Below are positions 41,705 through 49,499 of a stretch of 64,000 nt of DNA, in pieces (position 1 is the stretch's first letter; each line of letters begins with the position of its first letter). Origin of the DNA: Tectiglobus sp965223355 (GTDB lineage Bacteria > Pseudomonadota > Alphaproteobacteria > Rhizobiales > Hyphomicrobiaceae); NCBI GenBank assembly GCA_965223355.1, contig CBDCWE010000003.1, positions 4,774,001-4,838,000 on the forward strand, given 5' to 3'. The notes under the pieces were generated by a model. The model had not been told where the DNA came from. It saw only the letters and a program-made list of their open reading frames with translations, and did not search any database. Made by a program: the position numbers and the translations under genes.

Positions 41705-42400
41705 ATGTTGGGATTTCTCGGTATCCTCATTCGTGTGACTGTTGGTTTCGTCCTGGCTTGCCTGGCGGCCGGCGCGGTCAAGGTGCTGTTCGCCGTCACG
41801 CCGTCAGAGTTGATCGATGCAAGCACCCAGTACTGGCAGCAGAGCGGCATCTGGACGCTCTATTCATCCACGATGATCGCGATGTTTGCGGCGCCGTTTG
41901 CCATCATTTCCGCGATTTTCAGCGAGTGGCAGGGTATTCGCAGTTTCGCTTATCACGGCTTCATCGGTATCGCGATCGCCGTTGCAGGCTTCGCGCTCAT
42001 TGCGACCGGTGAAAGCCCGGATGCACCAAGCATTGTCAATAGCTATGCCATGGCCGCATTCCTGACGACCGGCCTGGTGTCCGGGTTTGTCTACTGGCTG
42101 TTTTCGGGCCGGTTTGCCTATCGCGGCATGGTTGTAGACGCCGCCAACACGCTGGTCGGCAAAAACCCGGTCGACAAGCGCCAGACAATCTCACAGCCAA
42201 CGGCCACGAGCGCCGATGCCGCATTGCCAGCGCAGCCGGTCAAACCGGCGCCGAGCACAGACCGGCAACCGGCCGGCGATGCAGCGCAAGACGCAGACAA
42301 GAAGCCGGCGGCACAACCGGCTTTGAACGCAGATCGGCGGCCATCGACCGGAACGGTTCCGGCGACCGGCCCGAAACCACCGCGGGCTATAGACGCTTGA
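41705..42400 (+). CDS. Four-span membrane protein with long C-terminal tail, paralogue 2
   Basis: A 231-residue hypothetical protein. The first 145 residues repeat the four-helix plan of the preceding gene (LIRVTVGFVLACLAAGAVKV, STMIAMFAAPFAIISAIFSE, FIGIAIAVAGFALIATGESP, FLTTGLVSGFVYWLFSGRFA). A low-complexity, Pro/Ala/Asp-rich cytoplasmic tail of about 80 residues follows (PAQPVKPAPSTDRQPAGDAA). It may form a small operon with paralogue 1 (138 nt apart). The start could be TTG 41681 or ATG 41705; neither has an ideal ribosome site. Confidence 0.65.
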   Translation: MLGFLGILIRVTVGFVLACLAAGAVKVLFAVTPSELIDASTQYWQQSGIWTLYSSTMIAMFAAPFAIISAIFSEWQGIRSFAYHGFIGIAIAVAGFALIATGESPDAPSIVNSYAMAAFLTTGLVSGFVYWLFSGRFAYRGMVVDAANTLVGKNPVDKRQTISQPTATSADAALPAQPVKPAPSTDRQPAGDAAQDADKKPAAQPALNADRRPSTGTVPATGPKPPRAIDA

Positions 42401-42536
42401 GATTTGATCGTGGCGCCGAGCCGCGACCGGCCGGCGGCCGCATTGTGCTGCATTCGGCCACGCGGGCGTCATCGTGTGTAGCAAGATTGCATCGGCTGAG
42501 GGATGATCGCCGCCGCAGCCGGTTTGGAGCCGTCCA

Positions 42537-43094
42537 ATGTACCAAATGCACGTGCAGATAATGGGAATTATGGCTGACGCTGCAACCAGCTATGCCCATG
42601 CCGTCTCGACGTTCTGGGACATCCAAGCAAAGACTTGGGCCGACTTGGCGCCGGCAACCGCAACACGGCCCGCTGCCGCGTCCGAAGTCGACAATCCGTT
42701 CTCGCTACCGGAAATACCGCGCAATCCCGGATCCTGGTATCGCCGGCCGTATGACAATCCGTTGTTGGGCTACTGGGATCAGATGCTGCGATCATGGCAC
42801 ACCACCACGCCGTCCGGGCCCTTCTACTGGCCCGGGCCGCTGGGCATCGTCAACCCGGCCGATGGCGTGTCCGGCCCGTGGGCAGCAATGAACGTTTGGC
42901 CCTCGGTTCTCGCCGCAGCGGCTCTGTCGCAATGGTGGGCCCCGACGGCGCATTGGTCGACATCGCCCACCAACTGGCTGGCCAACGGCCGTGATGCCAA
43001 CCTGATACTGGCCAAGGTTGTGTTTCCCGACAAAACCGAAGTGACGTTCACCTTTCCCGCGCTTCCTCCGGCCGTGATCAATACCAAAGCCTGA
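42537..43094 (+). CDS. Hypothetical Trp/Pro-rich protein
   Basis: A 185-residue protein I do not recognise. It is rich in Trp, Pro and Asn (GSWYRRPYDNPLLGYWDQML, PFYWPGPLG), with a short helical N-terminus (YAHAVSTFWDIQAKTWADLA) that resembles phasin-like or polyhydroxyalkanoate-associated starts. It has no signal peptide and no clear membrane span. GGAGCC lies 6 nt before the ATG. It could be a granule-surface protein, but that rests only on composition. Confidence 0.55.
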   Translation: MYQMHVQIMGIMADAATSYAHAVSTFWDIQAKTWADLAPATATRPAAASEVDNPFSLPEIPRNPGSWYRRPYDNPLLGYWDQMLRSWHTTTPSGPFYWPGPLGIVNPADGVSGPWAAMNVWPSVLAAAALSQWWAPTAHWSTSPTNWLANGRDANLILAKVVFPDKTEVTFTFPALPPAVINTKA

Positions 43095-43267
43095 TCGAGC
43101 TGTGATCCTGTCATTTGGGGCCGCGATAAGCGGCAACCATTGGCGGACGGGCGCGCGTGGCCGGCCGTGCACACCGACCGCGCGTCCGGTCGCCCTTAAG
43201 ATTTGGCCGGAAGCTCACTGCCCGCCCATGGCAAAAACGGGAACTGGTCGGCGCAACCACTAAACAC

Positions 43268-43387
43268 GTCCCAGGCTTTCAAAGGACACCGCCTTGCGGC
43301 GATCCTTGAGGGGCTTTCAGTCCCTCAAACACCCCGACCAGGGGATGGGTCCCCTGGACCCCGGGCTTGCTCACAGGCTGCCTCGGC
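43268..43387 (+). repeat. R2 dispersed repeat, partial copy
   Basis: Hairpins 3-5 are present (CGCCTTGCGGCG, GAGGGGCTTTCAGTCCCTC, CCAGGGGATGGGTCCCCTGG). Hairpins 1 and 2 are lost and the right border has decayed (GCTGCCTCGG). The rest of the 390-nt gap before the CoA-transferase holds no gene. Confidence 0.85.
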
Positions 43388-43484
43388 CGATCATCTCACC
43401 TTTGATGGATTTTCATTTGGGCCCGGCTTGCACCCGGCCATGTCGTTGTCCATCGTTGCCTATCGCAAACGTTGTGAGGATGAC

Positions 43485-44642
43485 ATGGTCGGCGCGCATT
43501 TGGCGGATATCACCGTGCTTGAACTGGGATCGAGCCTTGCCGGTCCCTACGCGACGCGGCTGCTCGGCGATTTCGGGGCCGAAGTGATCAAGGTCGAGGC
43601 GCCGGGCGTTGGCGACCCAACCCGGTCGTGGGGCCTGCACAGGCTTGACGGCGTCAGCCCGACATTCCAGGCACTTAACAACGGCAAGCGTTCAATCGTG
43701 GTCGATTTCGCCGACGGTGACGATGTTGATGCCCTCAAAGGTCTGATCGCCGACCGGGTCGACATCATCGTACAGAACCTGCGCCCCGGCGTGGCTGACA
43801 AGTTCGGCATTGGCCCCGGCGCTGCTTTAGCGCTCAATCCGCGGCTTATCTACTGCAACATCTCCGCCTTCGGAGGGACCGGACCAATGCGCCGCAAGCC
43901 CGGCTACGATCCGTTGATACAGGCGTTCAGCGGGATTGTTGATCTGACCGGACCGGCCGACGGCGATCCTGCCAGGGTCGGCGTGCCGATCATCGACTTT
44001 GGAACCGGAATGTGGGCGGCGATCGGTGCCCTCGTGGCACTTCATGATCGTGACCGCACGGGCAAAGGCACGATCATCGATGCAGCAATGCTCGATGCGG
44101 CGATGGCCTGGCAGACACTGTCGGTGGCAACGATTGCCGCCGGCGCACCGGTGCCACGGCGAGCCGGTTTGCGCGGCCCGTTGATCGTGCCCAACGCCGG
44201 TTACCAGACGGCAGACGGTATTCTCATCATCACCATCGGCACCGATCGCCAGTTCGCCAAACTCTGCGATGCGATCGGTCAGCCGGAACTTGCTGGCGAT
44301 CCCCGGTTCCTGACGAACGATGATCGCCACAACAACGAAGTGCAGCTACGGATTGAGCTCGAAGCAGCGTTTGGTACTCGAACACGCGCCCACTGGAGCA
44401 CCGTTCTCAATGATGCGGATATCCCCAATGCTCCCATTCAAACCGTGCAAGAGGTTCTGGCTCATGACCAAACGATCGCCAGTGGCATTGCCAAAGCCGC
44501 GCCCGACGGCGGCTATGCGATCATCGCCAATGCGCTCAAATTCGATGGCGAGCGGCCGGGTTTCCAGGCCCTGGCACCGGAGCTCGGCGAGGGCGACACA
44601 GAGATCCTGGCACCCTATCGTGCGCCGGCGAAGCAAACCTAG
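43485..44642 (+). CDS. Family III CoA-transferase (CaiB/BaiF/Frc type)
   Basis: A 385-residue family III CoA-transferase, moving CoA between carboxylic acids through an aspartyl-CoA anhydride. The N-terminal signature is VLELGSSLAGPYATRLLGDFGAEVIKVE (split here by position 12-39). RPGVADKFGIGPGAALALNP and the catalytic Asp in KPGYDPLIQAFSGI follow. The two-ring-fold C-terminus includes RTRAHWSTVLNDADIPNAPI. The ATG at 43485 has GAGGA at proper distance; the frame upstream is an R2 repeat. The donor and acceptor acids are unknown; it converges on a Baeyer-Villiger-type monooxygenase gene. Confidence 0.92.
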   Translation: MVGAHLADITVLELGSSLAGPYATRLLGDFGAEVIKVEAPGVGDPTRSWGLHRLDGVSPTFQALNNGKRSIVVDFADGDDVDALKGLIADRVDIIVQNLRPGVADKFGIGPGAALALNPRLIYCNISAFGGTGPMRRKPGYDPLIQAFSGIVDLTGPADGDPARVGVPIIDFGTGMWAAIGALVALHDRDRTGKGTIIDAAMLDAAMAWQTLSVATIAAGAPVPRRAGLRGPLIVPNAGYQTADGILIITIGTDRQFAKLCDAIGQPELAGDPRFLTNDDRHNNEVQLRIELEAAFGTRTRAHWSTVLNDADIPNAPIQTVQEVLAHDQTIASGIAKAAPDGGYAIIANALKFDGERPGFQALAPELGEGDTEILAPYRAPAKQT

Positions 44643-44667
44643 ATGCAAGCGACAGGTCGGTCGGCCC

Positions 44668-46311
44668 TCATCCGTTGAGCCGGAAGCCTTGGTAGCCGTT
44701 GGCAGCCACATCGTTGCAGATCTGGCGGTACTTATCCATGCCGCCGGCATAGGGCATGAACACGCGCGGCTTGCCTGGAACGTTGGCACCGAGATACCAG
44801 GAGTGGCCGACCTGTGGCAGTAATGTTTCGTTGGCGGCCGCGTTGGCGTGGGCGACCCAGCGCTCGACGGCGGTCTCGCTCGCCTCGATCGTGGCGACAC
44901 CGTTGCAGCGCAAATGTTCGATGCAGTCGGTGATCCACTCGACGTGTTGTTCGATTGCGACCGGCATGTTGCACAACACCGAGGGACTGCCCGGCCCGGT
45001 GATCGTAAACAGATTGGGAAAGCCTGCAACCTGCAGACCGAGATAGGTGCGCGGGCCCGCCCGCCAGGCTTCGGCAAGCTTGAGGCCGTCGCGCCCCTCA
45101 ATGTCTATGCTCAGCAACGGGCCCGTCATCGCATCGAAACCGGTTGCAAAAACGATAATGTCGACGGCGTATTCCCGTGCCCCGGTGCGCACACCGTTCT
45201 CGGTAATTGCCGTGATCGGGTCGGCGCGAACGTCGACGAGTTCGACGTTGTCACGGTTATAGGCTTCGAAATAGAACGTGTCGATCGGCGGGCGTTTGGC
45301 GGCGTAGGGATGGTCGATGTTGGCAAGCTTTTCCGCAGTTTCGGGGTCCTTGACGATTGCGCGGATCTTGTTCTTGATGAACTCGGCAGCGGTATCGTTG
45401 GCCGCCTTGTTGCTGAGCAGATCTTCGAAACAGGCGCGAAACTGCAGACCGCCCCTGGCCCAGGCGGCTTCATAGATTTTCTGGCGCTCGTCCGCCGTCA
45501 CGTCGAACACGGAGCGTTGTTCAATCAAGAACGGATGACCGTTCGTTGCCTGATGCATGGTTGTGCGAATGTCATCGAAGTTGGCGCGGATGTAGGCCTT
45601 GAACTCGTCGCTCAAAGGACCGTTGTGGGCCGGCACACTGTAGTTCGGCGTGCGCTGGAAGACGGTCAGGTGGGCGGCTTCAGAGGCAATCACGGGCACC
45701 GCCTGAATGCCGGTCGAGCCGGTGCCGATCTGGCCCACCCGCTTGCCGGCAAAGTCGACGCCGTCATGCGGCCACTGGCCGGTGTGATACCACTCGCCCT
45801 TGAAGCGATCGAGACCGGGAATGTCCGGAATGTTGGCCGTCGACAGGCAGCCGACGGCGGTGATCAGAAATTGCGCGGACAATTGCTCGCCGGCTTCGGT
45901 CATCACCCACCACAGGTTCTGTGCCCCCTCGTAGCGGGCGCTGACGACGCGGGTCGCAAACTGGATGTCGCGCTTGAGGTCGAGGCGATCGGCCACGAAA
46001 TTGAGATAGCGCATGATCTCGGGCTGCTCTGGATAGCGCTCGGACCATTCCCAGTTCCGGATCAGGTCATCGCTGAAGGCATAGCAGTAGGAGTGGCTTT
46101 CCGAGTCGCAGCGCGCACCGGGATAGCGGTTCCAGTACCAGGTGCCGCCGACGCCGTCGGCGGTTTCCAGGATGCGGGCCTTGAGGCCGAGGCGGTCACG
46201 CAGGCAGTGAAGCTGGTAGAGGCCTGAAAAGCCGGCGCCGACAATCAGTGCATCGTAGGGCCCGGCACCGCCGTTATGCGGCGCAGACGCGTCGGTCGGG
46301 TTCTTCTGCAT
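44668..46311 (-). CDS. Flavin-containing Baeyer-Villiger-type monooxygenase
   Basis: A 547-residue class B flavoprotein monooxygenase that inserts oxygen into ketones to give esters or lactones using NADPH. It has the first Rossmann site IVGAGFSGLYQ, the BVMO fingerprint FKGEWYHTGQWPHDG (FxGxxxHxxxWP, near residue 170-184), then the second dinucleotide site GQIGTGSTGIQ. The N-terminal arginine/tryptophan core GGTWYWNRYPGARCDSESH is typical of cyclohexanone/steroid monooxygenases. The ATG at 46311 is chosen because GAGG is correctly placed; an ATG two codons earlier overlaps it. It diverges from the PhyH gene. Confidence 0.93.
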   Translation of the reverse strand: MQKNPTDASAPHNGGAGPYDALIVGAGFSGLYQLHCLRDRLGLKARILETADGVGGTWYWNRYPGARCDSESHSYCYAFSDDLIRNWEWSERYPEQPEIMRYLNFVADRLDLKRDIQFATRVVSARYEGAQNLWWVMTEAGEQLSAQFLITAVGCLSTANIPDIPGLDRFKGEWYHTGQWPHDGVDFAGKRVGQIGTGSTGIQAVPVIASEAAHLTVFQRTPNYSVPAHNGPLSDEFKAYIRANFDDIRTTMHQATNGHPFLIEQRSVFDVTADERQKIYEAAWARGGLQFRACFEDLLSNKAANDTAAEFIKNKIRAIVKDPETAEKLANIDHPYAAKRPPIDTFYFEAYNRDNVELVDVRADPITAITENGVRTGAREYAVDIIVFATGFDAMTGPLLSIDIEGRDGLKLAEAWRAGPRTYLGLQVAGFPNLFTITGPGSPSVLCNMPVAIEQHVEWITDCIEHLRCNGVATIEASETAVERWVAHANAAANETLLPQVGHSWYLGANVPGKPRVFMPYAGGMDKYRQICNDVAANGYQGFRLNG

Positions 46312-46552
46312 GTCCATTCCTCGATGTTTCCGCCGCCGTCTGCATCAAAGGTGTGATGACGGAACTGAGCCGCAGGTTTGCTCCGCTCATTACCAAATTT
46401 GCCTCGGCCCCGACAACATCGCGCGAACACGGATAGGATTGATGTGCGGCTGGTCAATCATATCGCAGTTTATTGTGCGATGGCGGTTGCCGCGCCGGGG
46501 CCGTGAGCAATAGCATCAACTGGCAAGCCTTTGTGTCTGGTGGGAGATTGCA

Positions 46553-47392
46553 ATGGTCAACATAACTGACATCGCACAAGCATACGATCGAGACGGTTTC
46601 GTGTTTCCTATCGATGTCGTCAGCGCTGCGGAGGCGCACGAAATCCGCGCCGATCTTGAGGCCGCGGAAGCGGAGCTGGCCGATGATCCTGAGCGTCTGG
46701 CGCTGCTCGGCTCCTATCCGGATCGCCTGCTGCCATCGTTCGACAATCTGGTGCGCAATGACACACTGATTGCGGCCGCATCGCAAGTGCTCGGCCCCGA
46801 CCTGATGGTCTGGAGCGCGCAGTTGTTCATCAAGGAGGCCAACTCACCGAAAATCGTGTCCTGGCATCAGGACCTGACCTATTGGGGGCTCGACAAGTCG
46901 GAGGAGACGACGAGCTGGGTGGCGCTGTCGCCGGCCAACGAGCACAGCGGATGCATGAAGTTCGTGCCCGGCAGCCATAAGCAGCCCATCATCGCGCACA
47001 ATGATACGTTCGATGACAACAATCTGCTGACGCGCGGGCAGGAAGTGATGGTCGAGGTCAATGAGGAAGACGGCGTTTTTGCTGCGCTCAAGCCCGGCCA
47101 GGCCTCCATGCACCATGGCCATCTCATTCATGCGTCGGGGCCGAATACGACCAACGACCGACGGATCGGGTGTGCCATTCGCTATATCAAGCCGTCGATG
47201 AGGCAACGAACTGGCGACAAATCCCTCGTGGCGCTGGTCAGTGGCAGGGACGACTTCGGCCACTTTACGATTGCCGAACCGCCGCGGGGCCGTTTGACGG
47301 AGGCGGATTTCGCGCAATGTCGCCGCGACTCCGCCATCAAACGCAATATTCTTTATGAAGGCGCAGCTTCCTCAAAGGGCAAGCGCTACTAG
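46553..47392 (+). CDS. Phytanoyl-CoA dioxygenase (PhyH) family protein
   Basis: A 279-residue Fe(II)/2-oxoglutarate dioxygenase. The metal facial triad is H105-x-D107 (SWHQDLTYWG) and a distal His in MHHGHLIHASGPN (187-193), with R203/R204 (TTNDRRIG) to bind 2-oxoglutarate. Members hydroxylate lipids, amino acids or secondary metabolites, so the substrate is not predicted. GGGAG precedes the ATG. The TAG stop is the left TAG of an R1 repeat. Confidence 0.92.
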   Translation: MVNITDIAQAYDRDGFVFPIDVVSAAEAHEIRADLEAAEAELADDPERLALLGSYPDRLLPSFDNLVRNDTLIAAASQVLGPDLMVWSAQLFIKEANSPKIVSWHQDLTYWGLDKSEETTSWVALSPANEHSGCMKFVPGSHKQPIIAHNDTFDDNNLLTRGQEVMVEVNEEDGVFAALKPGQASMHHGHLIHASGPNTTNDRRIGCAIRYIKPSMRQRTGDKSLVALVSGRDDFGHFTIAEPPRGRLTEADFAQCRRDSAIKRNILYEGAASSKGKRY

Positions 47393-47526
47393 AGCAACCT
47401 GCCTTTAATCGGAATCGGAATGATCCCGATTAAAGGCACAAAGTTGCTCGCCTCTAAAGTGGCGATCATCTTTGTGCTTTAAGTTGGAACCGCAATTGCG
47501 GTTCCAACTTAAAGCACGATGATCTA
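47390..47526 (-). repeat. R1 dispersed repeat, copy 8
   Basis: A complete inverted copy. Hairpin B differs from the family (CCTTTAATCGG with CCGATTAAAGG instead of CCTTTATTCGG with CCGAATAAAGG), so both arms changed together. Its left CTAG is the PhyH stop context, and its right CTAG is shared with the R3 element that follows. Confidence 0.94.
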
Positions 47527-47801
47527 GTGGTCTGTATCACTTAAAATGGTGTATTCAGACGCTCAGATTTGGTCTGTGCCAAGGCGCGGTGGGCCCAAGG
47601 CGCGATGGGTGATGCTGGCGCATCATAAGGCCGCCGCAACGCCGGCATCAGGCCAAATCTGAGCGCCTTCGGTGCGCTGCCCTGGCCCGTGAGGGCGTCA
47701 ACCGTGCTCACCATAGCACACGCTATGCTTGCGCACGCCTTCCTGCTCACGAACCAGGGCAGCGCATCTGAATGCGCCATTTTAAGTGATAGAGACCACT
47801 A
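47525..47801. repeat. R3 dispersed element, complete copy
   Basis: A 277-bp element with imperfect terminal inverted repeats of roughly 37 bp. The outer part is CTAGTGGTCT; the inner part ATCACTTAAAATGG matches at both ends, followed by ATTCAGAxGC. Nested pairs CAGATTTGG/CCAAATCTG and GCGCTGCCCTGG/CCAGGGCAGCGC make it fold on itself. It ends at ACTAGTG. No gene is present inside. A half copy sits at 59.8 kb and paired ends at 19.9 kb. Confidence 0.88.
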
Positions 47802-47844
47802 GTGTTTGCGACGAAGCAGTGGGCGAGGAGCCGGGGAGGTAGCC

Positions 47845-49089
47845 TTGAGACTAACCGATGAAGAGGAGGCCATGCTCGCCGGCGAGCTGGGAGAACCCAG
47901 GCGCTGGGCCATCGATCACATGATCAAAGTCGGCGCGATGTTCGATGCAGCTGACCTGGTTCCGGTTTCGCAAGCCCACATGATGGCGGATACCGAATCG
48001 CTTGGCGCCGCCGGTGTGGCATTCCTGGAAGGCCTGGCAGCGCAGCCGCCGGAGCACTGCCGGGTCAAGGTGCCGATGATCACCGACCCGCGCGGCGTCG
48101 ATCTCAACTGCTATCGCCGCTTGGGCCAGACCGAGGCAATGGCCGATCTGGAACGGCGCACGATCGCTGCCTGTCGCAAGATGGGCATCCTGATGACGGA
48201 CACCTGCATCAACTATCAAACGATCATGCCGCCGGTGCGCGGCGAACATGTCGCCTACGGCGATACCGGCGTCGTCATCTACTCCAACAGCGTGCTTGGC
48301 GCCTATTCGAACTTCGAGGGCGGACCGTCGGCGTTGGCGGCGGGGCTGACCGGGCGGACACCGCGCTATGGTCTGCATTTGCAGGAGCACCGGAAAGCGA
48401 CCAAGCGATTTATTGTGCGCCGGCAGCCCGGCGAGTTAACGGAGTGGGGGGTGCTCGGCGGTCTGATCGGCCGGCTGTGCGGGTCTTATTGGGAGGTGCC
48501 GGTCATCGAGGGCATCGAGGCGGTGCCGACGTCGGACGCGCTGAAACATTTCGGAGCGGCGATGGCAAGTTTTGGTTCCTCGCCCTTGTTCCACATCGTC
48601 GGGGTGACGCCCGAGGCGCCAACGCTGGCGGACGTGTGCGAGGGTGTGCCGCCTGCGGCGCAGGAGATCGGGGCATCGGATCTCGACGGCTTGCGCAGCC
48701 AGTTTGGCGGGCGCGGCGACAAAGTCGATGTGGTCGTGTTCGCAGCCCCGCAACTCTCGCACGTCGAGATGCAACAGGTTGCCGATCTGCTGGACGGCAA
48801 GACGATCCACCGCCACACCGCACTGATCGTGTGCACTGCGCCGACGGTCGCCGCCGATTGCGATCGCTTCGGCATCACTGAACGGATCGAGCAATCCGGT
48901 GCGGTGGTGCTGCGCGGCACCTGTTTCTATAACCAGTACGCCCGCGAGATCGGCGAGGCCAATGGTTGGAAGCGGTTGCTTTCCAATTCAACGAAAATCG
49001 TGAACATCATTTCCGGTTACGGATATGAACCCGCGCTGGCCAGTATGGAAGACTGCGTGGCCGCAGCGGTTGCAGGAGAAATCGTATGA
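47845..49089 (+). CDS. Aconitase X catalytic subunit
   Basis: A 414-residue AcnX large subunit (DUF521 family). Bacterial AcnX members studied so far dehydrate cis-3-hydroxy-L-proline, and archaeal ones dehydrate mevalonate 5-phosphate; they use an Fe-S cluster. Recognisable parts are MRLTDEEEAMLAGELGEP, VGAMFDAADLVPVSQAHM, VPMITDPRGVD, CINYQTIMPPVRGEHVAYG, VVIYSNSVLGAYSNFEGGPS, and GLHLQEHRKAT. The start is TTG 47845 with GGGGAGG upstream, giving the canonical N-terminus. It overlaps the small subunit by ATGA. The neighbouring PhyH and 2OG oxygenases invite a hydroxy-amino-acid role, but no pyrroline reductase is seen. Confidence 0.9.
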   Translation: MRLTDEEEAMLAGELGEPRRWAIDHMIKVGAMFDAADLVPVSQAHMMADTESLGAAGVAFLEGLAAQPPEHCRVKVPMITDPRGVDLNCYRRLGQTEAMADLERRTIAACRKMGILMTDTCINYQTIMPPVRGEHVAYGDTGVVIYSNSVLGAYSNFEGGPSALAAGLTGRTPRYGLHLQEHRKATKRFIVRRQPGELTEWGVLGGLIGRLCGSYWEVPVIEGIEAVPTSDALKHFGAAMASFGSSPLFHIVGVTPEAPTLADVCEGVPPAAQEIGASDLDGLRSQFGGRGDKVDVVVFAAPQLSHVEMQQVADLLDGKTIHRHTALIVCTAPTVAADCDRFGITERIEQSGAVVLRGTCFYNQYAREIGEANGWKRLLSNSTKIVNIISGYGYEPALASMEDCVAAAVAGEIV

Positions 49090-49499
49090 CGATCGAACTG
49101 ACGTGCCATGTCGGCATCGGGCCGGTCGTCGCGGGCGAGGCCCTGGTTGCCAAGGACAATTTCTCCGCGCGTTATGATCTCGACCGAATCAAGGGTGTGT
49201 TCTCGCGTCCGCAGCACCAGCTGGTTGGCCAATCCTATGTCGATAAAATCCTAGTCTTGAATACGGCGAAGGGCGGTGTTGCATCGGCGTGGATGCTGCA
49301 TGAGATGGTATCGCGGGGTATCGCGCCGCGGGCGATCCTGTTTAATAGCGCCAACACGATCCTGGCCCAGGGGGCCGCGTTGGCGGACATGGCGATGTGC
49401 GATCGTTTCACTGACGGCGACGTCACCAGCCTGGTGCGGACCGGAGACCGCCTCAAGGTCGAGCCGGCGCGCGGACGTGTGATGATCCTCAACCGCTAA
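49086..49499 (+). CDS. Aconitase X swivel-domain (small) subunit
   Basis: A 137-residue DUF126-type swivelling domain that pairs with the large AcnX subunit. Seen are VGIGPVVAGEALVAKDNFSA, GQSYVDKILVLNTAKGGVAS (the conserved GKGS/T-like phosphate loop region), and MVSRGIAPRAILFNSANTIL. The ATGA overlap with the preceding gene implies coupled translation and equal dosage. The TAA stop coincides with the left end of an R1 repeat. Confidence 0.9.
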   Translation: MTIELTCHVGIGPVVAGEALVAKDNFSARYDLDRIKGVFSRPQHQLVGQSYVDKILVLNTAKGGVASAWMLHEMVSRGIAPRAILFNSANTILAQGAALADMAMCDRFTDGDVTSLVRTGDRLKVEPARGRVMILNR

